A DNA stretch of 32,539 bases. Origin: Heritagella caecorum. Its GTDB lineage: Bacteria > Bacillota > Clostridia > Oscillospirales > Acutalibacteraceae. A program made the translations under genes and the position numbers. Below, one piece after another: positions 7,602 to 14,236 of the stretch (the stretch's first letter is position 1; each line of letters starts with the position of its first letter). The stretch is taken from NCBI GenBank assembly GCA_904419035.1, contig CAJFQL010000023.1, positions 1 to 32,539 of the forward strand. The letters are read 5' to 3'. The notes under the pieces are model-generated. The model ran no database searches. It saw nothing but the letters and a program-made list of their open reading frames with translations, and was not told where the DNA came from.

Positions 7602-7664
7602 CTTGTTGCCCTAGATAGAAAGAAAAGGAAAAAAGATCCAGTGGATGGCTTTGGCACGTTGCCT

Positions 7665-7685
7665 AGCCGGGCAGCCGGCTTTTTT
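7665..7685 (+). terminator. Short hairpin with T tail
   Basis: AGCCGG and CCGGCT pair around GCAG and are followed by six T residues. It may be a back-up terminator for the unit at 6681, since the next gene is on the opposite strand. The rest of 7602-7757 holds only one other small hairpin and no gene. Confidence 0.5.
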
Positions 7686-7757
7686 AGTGCGATAACACCA
7701 GCCTTGGTAAGCCTGGGGCAAACGATCCTTTCGTTTGGTCGGGCGGGCGTGGAGGGT

Positions 7758-8666
7758 TTATATCGGTTTGTTGTGAAACCCGGTCAGTTTGTTTTTTAGT
7801 TCCTCTAAAAAACAACGGGAAGCTTTGGAAAAGACCTGATACCGCTTCCAAATGACCGAAGCTTCGGCTTCCATTTTGGGAGAAAGAGGACGGAAACACA
7901 GGGGACTGTCGCCACTGACGTGAATTAGCTTATCCAGGCACAACGCATACCCCAGCCCTTCCTGTACCAACAGAGAAGCATTGAAGACGAGATTATACGT
8001 GGCCACAATAGAAAGCTTCGAAAGATCTTGTCCAAACCATTGCACCATGGGCCAGGCTTCCGCTTCCTGTTCCGAGAGAATGAGCGGCAGATCCCATAAA
8101 TCTTGGGGATGGATTTCCTTCTTTTTTGCCAAGGGGGCATCTTTGCGCATCAGAACTCCCCAGGTATCGTGCCAGGGAATGGGAAGAGAATTGTACACAC
8201 GGGTATCCACCGGGCCATACACCACGCCAAAATCGATGAGGCCCCGGTCCAGGTGTTCTTTCACAAAAGCAGCGTTGCCGCTGAGCAGATGATAGTGAAT
8301 GGCGGGGTGCTTTTCGTGCAGGTTTTTGGCGGCGCTTGCCAGAAAACGGATCATATCCGATTCCCCGGCCCCAATATAGATATCCCCGGCAATAGCCTCG
8401 TCGGATAACGCGATTTCGTTTTCGGTGATCTTCACCAACTCCAAAATTTCTTCGGCGCGTTTCCGTAAAATCATGCCCTCTTCCGTCAGGAAAACTTTAC
8501 GGGAGCCTTTGGTTTTGCGGATCAACAGCTGTTTGCCCAGTTCTTGTTCCAATGCTTTTAGCTGGGTGGATAATGTAGGCTGTGACAGGTGCAGCGATTC
8601 GGCTGCCGCGGAAATATTTTGTTCCCTGGCTACCGCTAAAAAATACTGTAATACTCTTAGTTCCAT
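7758..8666 (-). CDS. LysR-family transcriptional regulator
   Basis: Protein of 302 residues with the LysR layout. The N-terminal winged helix-turn-helix is MELRVLQYFLAVAREQNISAAAE followed by LHLSQPTLSTQLKALEQELG, with a linker helix to about residue 85. The effector-binding domain then includes YIGAGESD near its start. It starts at ATG 8666 with AAAGGGG nine bases upstream. It diverges from the short-chain dehydrogenase at 8808 across 141 bases, the usual arrangement for a LysR protein controlling its neighbour and itself. The effector is unknown; the neighbouring catabolic genes suggest a small aromatic or carboxylic compound. Confidence 0.93.
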   Translation of the reverse strand: MELRVLQYFLAVAREQNISAAAESLHLSQPTLSTQLKALEQELGKQLLIRKTKGSRKVFLTEEGMILRKRAEEILELVKITENEIALSDEAIAGDIYIGAGESDMIRFLASAAKNLHEKHPAIHYHLLSGNAAFVKEHLDRGLIDFGVVYGPVDTRVYNSLPIPWHDTWGVLMRKDAPLAKKKEIHPQDLWDLPLILSEQEAEAWPMVQWFGQDLSKLSIVATYNLVFNASLLVQEGLGYALCLDKLIHVSGDSPLCFRPLSPKMEAEASVIWKRYQVFSKASRCFLEELKNKLTGFHNKPI

Positions 8667-8745
8667 TCAAAATATCCCCTTTCTTTTGCAGCATACCATA
8701 AAAATCCATAGAAAAAACCTAGGCAAAAGAATTATAAGTACGTAT

Positions 8746-8774
8746 TTGATATTGATTTTTCGTTTGGGTATACT
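8746..8774 (+). promoter_or_regulatory. Promoter of the dehydrogenase gene in the LysR intergenic region
   Basis: TTGATA (8746-8751) and TATACT (8769-8774) have a 17-base spacer and lie 33 bases before the SDR start. The AT-rich segment just upstream (8731-8760) has imperfect symmetry around TACGTA and includes a minus-strand TATAAT at 8731-8736 that may serve lysR. It is the most likely LysR binding region. Confidence 0.65.
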
Positions 8775-8807
8775 GAAGACAGAGATCAGACGAAACGAGG
8801 TTTTCTT

Positions 8808-9578
8808 ATGGAACAACAAATGCTCAAAGGGAAAGTCGCGATTATCACCGGGGCCAGTTACGGGATGGGGCAAACCATGGCGGAATTATTTGCCCAAGAG
8901 GGAGCGGCCGTCGTGTTGACCGCCAGAGGACAGGAAAAACTCGACCAGGTGGTAGCGGGGATTCGCGCCAATGGCGGACGTGCCGTTGGGGTAGTAGCCG
9001 ATGTCTGCTCCACCGATGACACCAAGCGGGTCTTTGAAACCGCGTTGCAAACATTTGGCGATGTGGATATTTTGATCAATAACGCCGGTATTGGCGAACA
9101 GAAACTGATCGACGAAACCGACGACGAATGGATGCTGTATGTGATGAATACCAACCTGGGTGGTCCCATGCGGTATATTCGGGAGGCATTAAAAATTTTC
9201 CTTCCCAAAAATGACGGCGTGATTATCAATATTTCTTCGGTCAATGGCGTGCGGCCTTTCTGCGGCGCGACGTATACATCGACAAAAGGGGCGCTGAATA
9301 CCTTGACGAAAAATGTGGCAATGCGCCTGATTGATACCAATATCCGTTGCAACGCGGTAGCCCCCGGGGCAACCGTGACCCCCGCCCACGTGGCCAACAA
9401 AGCGGGGCAGCAGCCCGGTGGGGCCAAAATGCTGGAGCACAGCGGCCATTTTGTCTATTTCCCCGGGCCCGAGTGTGATCCCATGGATCAGGCCTATGCC
9501 TGCTTGTTCCTGGCCAGCAAAATGGGACGGCATGTCAAAGGGCAGGTTATCCAGGTGTGCAACGGGGCCTTCCTATAA
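8808..9578 (+). CDS. Short-chain dehydrogenase/reductase (SDR)
   Basis: NAD(P)-dependent oxidoreductase of 256 residues with a classical SDR fold. It has the cofactor motif TGASYGMG near residue 15, LINNAGIG, the catalytic Ser in NISSVNG, the YTSTK catalytic Tyr/Lys pair, and a C-terminus typical of the FabG/3-ketoacyl branch. The substrate is likely a hydroxy/keto compound but cannot be read from sequence. ATG 8808 has GAGG seven bases upstream. It is transcribed divergently from the LysR gene, which probably regulates it. A lipoprotein gene follows after 42 bases. Confidence 0.92.
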   Translation: MEQQMLKGKVAIITGASYGMGQTMAELFAQEGAAVVLTARGQEKLDQVVAGIRANGGRAVGVVADVCSTDDTKRVFETALQTFGDVDILINNAGIGEQKLIDETDDEWMLYVMNTNLGGPMRYIREALKIFLPKNDGVIINISSVNGVRPFCGATYTSTKGALNTLTKNVAMRLIDTNIRCNAVAPGATVTPAHVANKAGQQPGGAKMLEHSGHFVYFPGPECDPMDQAYACLFLASKMGRHVKGQVIQVCNGAFL

Positions 9579-9620
9579 GAGCGAAGAAAGCCCCTACCAA
9601 CCGCCAAAGGAGTGAGGCAT

Positions 9621-10202
9621 GTGAAAAAGAGCAAAAAACGTGCATTTTGGCAGGCTTTTTGTGTGGGACTATGTTTTTTGGTGGGATTGGGCAGCTGTAC
9701 GACCACACCGGGTGGGGAGGAAAGCCGTTTGGTTCCTAACGGGCCTTCAAGCATAGAAGAAAGTTTTATTTCCGAATCGAAACCAAACGATACACAACCA
9801 GCCAAAAGCCAGCCGGATAAAGGGGAGGAAATAGATATGAGTATATCGGTATTTTATGTGACCGTTAACGGTGTGACATTTACCGCCGTTTTTGCCGAAA
9901 ATGTGGGTGCCCAGGCGCTAAAAGAAAAACTGGAAAAGGGCCCGGTAACTATCCACATGGACGATTACGGCGGATTTGAAAAAGTGGGCAGCCTGGGAGA
10001 GAGTTTCCCTACCGCGAATAGCCAAACGACGACAAAAGCCGGGGATATTGTTCTGTATCAAGGCAATCAAATCGTCATGTTTTACGGTTCAAATGCCTGG
10101 AGCTACACGCGGTTAGGGTATGTGGAAGATCAAAAGGGTTGGAAAGAAGCGCTGGGCAGCGGCAGTGTATCCGTGACATTTTCGCTGACGGAAAAACCGT
10201 AA
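9621..10202 (+). CDS. Cyclophilin-like fold lipoprotein
   Basis: Predicted exported lipoprotein of 193 residues. Starting at GTG 9621, with AAAGGAG eight bases upstream, gives a basic KKSKKR head, a hydrophobic segment and the lipobox LGSC with Cys at residue 26. A Ser/Pro/Gln-rich linker follows. The C-terminal domain (about residues 74-193) has the pattern of the cyclophilin-like family: a VNGVTFTAVF strand, MDDYGGFEKVG, then GDIVLYQGNQIVMFYGSN and SYTRLGYV. These domains occur in many Clostridia and function is not established. It probably shares the SDR transcript. Confidence 0.8.
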   Translation: MKKSKKRAFWQAFCVGLCFLVGLGSCTTTPGGEESRLVPNGPSSIEESFISESKPNDTQPAKSQPDKGEEIDMSISVFYVTVNGVTFTAVFAENVGAQALKEKLEKGPVTIHMDDYGGFEKVGSLGESFPTANSQTTTKAGDIVLYQGNQIVMFYGSNAWSYTRLGYVEDQKGWKEALGSGSVSVTFSLTEKP

Positions 10203-10304
10203 ACTGGCCACGGCCCGTACGATTTTCGGCGGGGGAAAGCTTGGTGAAGTAAAAAGGCCTGTAGTCTGGGAAGAAGAGTGGGAAAAAGGGAAAACCGGGA
10301 GCTA

Positions 10305-10347
10305 AAAATCCTTTCGGGACAGGGAAAGTCCCGAAAGGATTTTCTGT
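10305..10347 (+). terminator. Terminator after the cyclophilin-like lipoprotein gene
   Basis: AAAATCCTTTCGGGAC and GTCCCGAAAGGATTTT form a 16-base-pair stem around AGGGAAA, followed by CTGTTTT. Confidence 0.85.
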
Positions 10348-10407
10348 TTTATCCAAAAAAAATGGAAGAAACCTGGGGAATTTACCAACGCTTTTTCTTT
10401 ATAACTA

Positions 10408-10436
10408 TGGACAATTCAAAAAAGCTGTCGTATAAT
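10408..10436 (+). promoter_or_regulatory. Promoter of the lrgAB transcript
   Basis: TGGACA (10408-10413) and TATAAT (10431-10436) have a 17-base spacer. The start site would be near 10443, leaving about 160 bases of leader before lrgA. Confidence 0.75.
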
Positions 10437-10442
10437 AAACCG

Positions 10443-10582
10443 GCAACACGGTTGAAAGAAGTGGCATGATCGGGTAGGAAAAGCCCGATATGGTCCGACC
10501 GTTTTTACGAGACAACGCATCAAGCAAATCCCATATGGGCGTTTGCCAGGGAAGTCCCGCAGCAAAATCTGCGGGATTTTTT
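10443..10582 (+). ncRNA. Structured leader ending in a terminator upstream of lrgAB (candidate riboswitch or attenuator)
   Basis: Between a good promoter and lrgA lie successive hairpins: AACCG/CGGTT (10438-10453, whose first bases precede the predicted start), ATCGGG/CCCGAT (10469-10489), and GCAAA/TTTGC enclosing CCCATATGGG. The last is TCCCGCAG/CTGCGGGA with six T (10555-10582), a full intrinsic terminator just before the lrgA ribosome site. This layout is typical of conditional termination. The segment GATATGGTCCGACCG between hairpins is unpaired in this fold and could be ligand-binding or could pair to form an antiterminator. No known riboswitch class was recognised. Confidence 0.55.
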
Positions 10583-10601
10583 ATGTAAAAGGGGCGATTC
10601 T

Positions 10602-10973
10602 ACGAAATACTTAAAGCAATTCTTACTGATTTTGGCCATCTCCTTTGTGGGCGAAGGGCTGCATGCCTTGATCCCGTTTCCCATTCCGGCCAGCATTTAC
10701 GGCATTTTGATTTTGTTTCTGTGCCTGCAATTTCATGTTCTCTCCCTTCATCATGTGAAGGAAACGGCCCGCTTCCTTATCGAAATTATGCCGGTGATGT
10801 TCATACCCGCGGCGGTGGAACTGATCGAAACCGGGGGCGGTTTAAAAACGATGCTGTTGCCTACCGTGATGAGCGTGTGTATTGTGACCGTGCTGGTCAT
10901 GATCGTATCAGGTCATGCGACGCAGTTTGTGATCCGGAAGGAGAGAAAAAAACATGAAGGAACTCCTGACTAA
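10602..10973 (+). CDS. lrgA: LrgA/CidA family holin-like protein, apparent ACG start
   Basis: Small membrane protein with about four transmembrane segments. It carries the family core ISFVGEGLHALIPFPIPASIYG and FLIEIMPVMFIPAAVELIE. LrgA works with LrgB in cell-lysis control and, in some Firmicutes, in pyruvate transport. The family's N-terminus (KYLKQFLLILA) is encoded from 10605, directly after an ACG where ATG is expected; AAAAGGGG (10587-10594) is seven bases upstream. From ACG the protein is 123 residues, normal for LrgA. The next start-like codon, TTG 10632, has no ribosome site and would remove part of the first membrane helix. A minimal ATG-TAA (10583-10588) precedes the ribosome site. 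The 3' end overlaps lrgB by 20 bases. Confidence 0.85.
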   Translation, partial: TKYLKQFLLILAISFVGEGLHALIPFPIPASIYGILILFLCLQFHVLSLHHVKETARFLIEIMPVMFIPAAVELIETGGGLKTMLLPTVMSVCIVTVLVMIVSGHATQFVIRKERKKHEGTPD

Positions 10974-11646
10974 TTCCGCTTTTTTCGGGGCTTTTGTCAG
11001 TTTGGGAGCCTATGAAATTGGCGTTTGGATTAAGAAAAAGAGCGGGTGGGCGATTTGCAACCCGTTGTTGATCGCTATTTTACTTATTATTGGGGTGTTA
11101 CTGGCGCTGCATATCCCCTATGACGTGTATGAAGAAGGCGCCCAGTATATCAGTTACCTGCTGACACCGGCGACAGTGTGCCTGGCCGTTCCGCTGTATG
11201 AGCAGGTGGAGCTATTGCGTCAGCATAAAAAAGCTATTGCCGCCGGGCTGATCGCGGGGATGCTCACCAGTTTATTGTCGATTTTACTGTTGGCGGCCAT
11301 TTTTAAACTGAACCATGAAGAATATGTGACCTTATTGCCCAAATCGATTACGACAGCCATCGGTATGGGCGTATCGGAAGAGTTAGGCGGCTTGGTTACC
11401 GTGACCGTTGCTGTAATCATTATGACCGGTGTGGTCGGGAATATTGTGGCGGAAAGCGTGTGCCGCCTGTTCCGCTTGGAAGAACCGGTGGCCAAAGGGA
11501 TTGCCATCGGGTCAGCTTCGCACGCCATTGGAACCGCCAAAGCCATGGAAATGGGCGAAGTGGAAGGCGCCATGAGCAGCTTGTCCATTGCGGTGACGGG
11601 GCTGATTACCGTGGCAGGTGCCGCGTTGTTTGCCGGGTTGTGGTAA
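10954..11646 (+). CDS. lrgB: LrgB family membrane protein
   Basis: Integral membrane protein of 230 residues, partner of LrgA. Family signatures are LLTPATVCLAVPLYEQ, LPKSITTAIGMGVSEELGG and GSASHAIGTAKAMEMGEVEGAMSS split over two conserved loops. AAGGAG lies ten bases before ATG 10954, inside the end of lrgA, so the two are translationally coupled. In other bacteria LrgAB modulates murein hydrolase release and has been linked to pyruvate uptake. The operon here is preceded by a structured leader with a terminator rather than by a recognisable LytTR box. Confidence 0.95.
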   Translation: MKELLTNSAFFGAFVSLGAYEIGVWIKKKSGWAICNPLLIAILLIIGVLLALHIPYDVYEEGAQYISYLLTPATVCLAVPLYEQVELLRQHKKAIAAGLIAGMLTSLLSILLLAAIFKLNHEEYVTLLPKSITTAIGMGVSEELGGLVTVTVAVIIMTGVVGNIVAESVCRLFRLEEPVAKGIAIGSASHAIGTAKAMEMGEVEGAMSSLSIAVTGLITVAGAALFAGLW

Positions 11647-11651
11647 AAAGA

Positions 11652-11679
11652 TTGACAGAAACAGTTGGGACGGTATAAT
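11652..11679 (+). promoter_or_regulatory. Consensus promoter directly upstream of a terminator hairpin
   Basis: TTGACA (11652-11657) and TATAAT (11674-11679) have a 16-base spacer and begin five bases after the lrgB stop. The predicted start (about 11686) falls at the foot of the hairpin 11685-11717. Confidence 0.7.
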
Positions 11680-11684
11680 GAAAA

Positions 11685-11724
11685 GCAGAGAGGCCTTTTG
11701 TAGGAGGGCTTCCCTGCTTTTTTT
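11685..11724 (+). terminator. Hairpin terminator after lrgB and at the start of the next transcript
   Basis: GCAGAGAGGCC pairs with GGCTTCCCTGC (one mismatch and one G-U) and is followed by a seven-T run. It ends lrgB read-through. Since the promoter at 11652 starts transcription at its base, it may also attenuate the next gene. Confidence 0.75.
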
Positions 11725-11754
11725 GTAGGAAAACGATAGGGGAGGCACACGAAA

Positions 11755-12675
11755 ATGGAAGAAAGAGTCCAACCAGTCAATTCGGATCAAATAACCCGCG
11801 CCTATTTTGACAGCTTACTATTAGAAATGCGGCATATCGATGCCGTAGAGCCGGACACCACGCTATCCTTATATGGGGAAACGTTTGCCACACCGGTGAT
11901 GATGGCGGCTTTGTCCCATTTAAAAGGACAAGGCAACGAGGGCGACGGTATGGTACAAATGGCCGAAGGCGCCAAAAGGGCGGGTGCCGTTAACTGGGCC
12001 GGCATGGGGGATTGCGACCAATTTGACCGTATAGCAGCCACCGGGGCCCGGTCGATTAAAATTATCAAACCGTATGCCGATGAAAAAGAGGTTATCATCC
12101 GGCTGGAGCGGGCGGAAGAGGCCGGTGCTTTGGCGGTGGGTATGGATTTGGACCACGCCTTTGCGGCGAATGGCCACCCGGACCGGATTCATGGGCTTTC
12201 CATGCGGCCCCGCACGGTGGAAGAAGTAGCGGCTTATGTGAAACGCACCCGCTTGCCGTTTATTGTCAAAGGGGTGCTCAGTGTAACCGATGCAAAAAAA
12301 TGCCTGCAAGCCGGGGTGAAAGGCGTGGTGGTATCCCATCACCACAACCTGATGCCGTCGGCCGTGCCGCCTCTGATGGTGTTGCCGGCGATTGTAAAAG
12401 CGGTCGAGGGAGCCATGCCGGTTTTTGTGGATTGTGGGGTACAAAATGGAGCCGATGTGTTAAAAGCCCTGTTGCTGGGGGCTACGGCCGTTTCGGTGGG
12501 CCGGCCGGTGATGGGCGCCATTTTGGAAAAAGGAGCCCGGGGCGCGGCCGAAACCATTAGTAAGATAACCGACGAATTGCGGGGCATGATGGCCCGCACG
12601 GCCACACCGGATCTAACGCATATGGACCCGTCGCTATTGTGGACCACGCAGGGGCGTCCGCTGCTTGACAGATAG
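11755..12675 (+). CDS. FMN-dependent alpha-hydroxy-acid oxidase-like protein
   Basis: TIM-barrel flavoprotein of 306 residues related to lactate oxidase/glycolate oxidase. Visible family elements are LPFIVKGVLSVTDAKK (Lys contacting FMN), VVVSHHHN where the catalytic His lies, and DVLKALLLGATAVSVGRP for the FMN phosphate. Two normally conserved motifs differ: SNHGGRQ is replaced by SHHHNLM, and DGGIR/DGGVR by DCGVQ, which removes substrate-carboxylate arginines. It is also shorter than typical members (about 350 residues). Substrate and even activity are therefore uncertain. GGGGAGG precedes ATG 11755. It sits alone between lrgAB and the FmdE operon. Confidence 0.8.
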   Translation: MEERVQPVNSDQITRAYFDSLLLEMRHIDAVEPDTTLSLYGETFATPVMMAALSHLKGQGNEGDGMVQMAEGAKRAGAVNWAGMGDCDQFDRIAATGARSIKIIKPYADEKEVIIRLERAEEAGALAVGMDLDHAFAANGHPDRIHGLSMRPRTVEEVAAYVKRTRLPFIVKGVLSVTDAKKCLQAGVKGVVVSHHHNLMPSAVPPLMVLPAIVKAVEGAMPVFVDCGVQNGADVLKALLLGATAVSVGRPVMGAILEKGARGAAETISKITDELRGMMARTATPDLTHMDPSLLWTTQGRPLLDR

Positions 12676-12693
12676 TAGGAAAATTTGTACAAT
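12665..12693 (+). promoter_or_regulatory. Promoter of the methyltransferase-FmdE-ABC operon
   Basis: TTGACA (12665-12670) overlaps the last codons of the upstream gene, and TACAAT (12688-12693) follows after 17 bases. Transcription would begin near 12700, about 200 bases before the first start codon. Confidence 0.75.
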
Positions 12694-12699
12694 AAAAAG

Positions 12700-12877
12700 G
12701 CCGCAGGAAGCGGGTAAGCGTGGCTGAAGCCGCGGAACAAAAAGAACGGTTTAGCAAAACCGCAAAGGGGACAAGTGGGCCCTTTCATAAGGACAAGGCG
12801 CGTTGTTCTCTTGATGAAAACAGGCAGTTAGGAAGGCTGCCGGATATGCAGAAGAGCATATCCGGCGGCCTTTTTTT
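12700..12877 (+). ncRNA. Multi-hairpin leader ending in a terminator (candidate riboswitch)
   Basis: The 200-base leader contains a chain of hairpins: CGTGGC/GCCGCG with a TGAA loop, CGGTTT/AAACCG with AGCA, AAAGGG/CCCTTT, GGACAA/TTGTTC, and a 15-base-pair terminator GGCTGCCGGATATGC/GCATATCCGGCGGCC with seven T (12835-12877). The terminator sits between promoter and first gene, so transcription must be conditional for the operon to be expressed. Downstream genes encode metal/cofactor-type uptake, so a metal or corrinoid-like ligand is plausible. Conserved cobalamin and molybdenum-cofactor riboswitch blocks were looked for and not seen. Confidence 0.55.
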
Positions 12878-12900
12878 GTTTTCAGGAAGGAGTTTCCAGC

Positions 12901-13662
12901 TTGGAAAAAAACGATTTTTGGAACCAGGTGGCCCCCGAATACCAGGCTACCTGGCAGGCGGAGGATGGGGAACCGTACCGTCGGGCCTTGCAGGCATTTT
13001 TGCAGAAAAAAGGCATGCTGCGGCCCGGTGGCCGCGTGGCCGATGTGGGCTGTGGGGTAGGCAAATACGCGAAACTATTTGTACAGGCCGGGTGCCGGGT
13101 GACCTTACTGGACCAGGCCGAAGAAATGCTGCGGTATGCTAGGCAGAACATGGCGCAGCTGGGAGGACAGTGGGAAACTATTTGCTGCGATATCACGCAG
13201 ATACGGGGAACGGAGCCGGAGTGGTACAAACAGTTTGATACGGTCTTTGCCTCTATGTGTCCGGCTATTGACGGCCCGGATGCTGTGGCCACCTTGTGCC
13301 GGATGGGGCGGCATTATGGCATGATTACCCGGTTTGCCCGTATGGAAAACCGGATGGAACAGATGGTTAACCATCAACTGGGGCTGCCGTGCCGGCAGCC
13401 GGACAAAGAGTACGACAGCGTGCTGCAAGCCATACGGCAGGAGGGCTTTTTGCCCAATGTGACGTTTCACGACCACAGCTGGGAAAACCGCCTAACCCCC
13501 GAACACGCTGCCGAAAAAATAATACGGGGTCAGACTGGGCCCATCACCCCAGCACTACAGGAAGCGGTACAATCCCTTACCCGGGAAATAGCCGGGAAAG
13601 ACGGATGGGTAACCGAAACGGTACAGGCAAAAGCCGTGTGGATTGATTGGCATATGGCTTAA
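12901..13662 (+). CDS. Class I SAM-dependent methyltransferase
   Basis: Protein of 253 residues with the Rossmann methyltransferase fold. Motif I is VADVGCGVGKYAKLF near residues 46-60, followed by the acidic strand end VTLLDQAEEML and ICCDITQ. The start is TTG 12901, supported by AAGGAG eight bases upstream. It is the first gene of an operon with an FmdE-like protein and a FecBCD-type importer. Such methyltransferases occur next to similar ABC transporters in anaerobes (known from memory), where they may modify a metallophore or cofactor. The actual substrate is unknown. Confidence 0.87.
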   Translation: MEKNDFWNQVAPEYQATWQAEDGEPYRRALQAFLQKKGMLRPGGRVADVGCGVGKYAKLFVQAGCRVTLLDQAEEMLRYARQNMAQLGGQWETICCDITQIRGTEPEWYKQFDTVFASMCPAIDGPDAVATLCRMGRHYGMITRFARMENRMEQMVNHQLGLPCRQPDKEYDSVLQAIRQEGFLPNVTFHDHSWENRLTPEHAAEKIIRGQTGPITPALQEAVQSLTREIAGKDGWVTETVQAKAVWIDWHMA

Positions 13663-13695
13663 ATCACGAAGAACAAAAGAAAGGAAAGAAGAGAC

Positions 13696-14220
13696 ATGGA
13701 GAAAGAAATTTGGGAAAAAGCCGTCGCGTTTCACGGCCACGCCTGCCCGGGATTAGCCATCGGGGTACGGGCGGCGACGCTCTTACAGGAACAGTGGCAC
13801 GTAAACCGGGGCGAAGACGAAGAACTGGTATGTATTTCGGAAAACGATGCCTGCGGCGTCGATGGGATTCAGGCCCTTTTGGGCTGCACCGCAGGGAAAG
13901 GCAATTTATTGTGGCATATCACCGGCAAAATGGCGTTTTCGTTTTACGAACGAAACAGCGGCCGTGCCTGCCGAATGGTGCTCATAGCGGAGCAGGGCAC
14001 CCGCAGCCGGGACGAGTACCAGCGCTACTTGCTGGAAGGCCCGGCCCAGGAGATTTTTGCCGTGGAGGAACCCCGGTTCCCCCTGCCCGCCAAAGCGCCC
14101 CATTATGATTCGTACCGGTGCGAAGTGTGCGGCGAATGGACGGCCGAACCGTATATCCGGCTGCAAAAAGGAAAGAAAGTGTGCATCGATTGTTACCGGG
14201 GTAAAACCCGGAACGGATAA
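13696..14220 (+). CDS. FmdE-family protein with C-terminal zinc ribbon
   Basis: Protein of 174 residues. The FmdE domain carries the signature FHGHACPGLAIGVRAA and the ENDACGVDGIQALLGCT motif, with Cys/His residues that bind metal in structural homologues. The last 45 residues form a CxxC...CxxC zinc ribbon (CEVCGEW and CIDCY). The name comes from a subunit once linked to formylmethanofuran dehydrogenase, but in bacteria the family is often encoded beside molybdenum/tungsten or other metal-cofactor genes, with no settled function. No formylmethanofuran dehydrogenase is present here. It follows the methyltransferase by 33 bases and precedes the substrate-binding protein by 16. Confidence 0.9.
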   Translation: MEKEIWEKAVAFHGHACPGLAIGVRAATLLQEQWHVNRGEDEELVCISENDACGVDGIQALLGCTAGKGNLLWHITGKMAFSFYERNSGRACRMVLIAEQGTRSRDEYQRYLLEGPAQEIFAVEEPRFPLPAKAPHYDSYRCEVCGEWTAEPYIRLQKGKKVCIDCYRGKTRNG

Positions 14221-14236
14221 AAGAGAGGATAGGAAG

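Noticed and set aside
7718..7736. Hairpin CAAACGA/TCGTTTG downstream of lysR
   Set aside because: The minus-strand side has no T run, so it is not supported as the lysR terminator.
10278..10469. 63-codon frame between the lipoprotein and lrgAB
   Set aside because: It crosses a terminator and a promoter, with no family resemblance.
12700..12877. Cobalamin or molybdenum-cofactor riboswitch
   Set aside because: Gene context suggests it, but the conserved blocks of these classes as remembered are not visible, so the leader was left unassigned.
12720..13142. 140-codon frame across the leader and methyltransferase start
   Set aside because: It reads through the terminator hairpin and the true gene in another frame.
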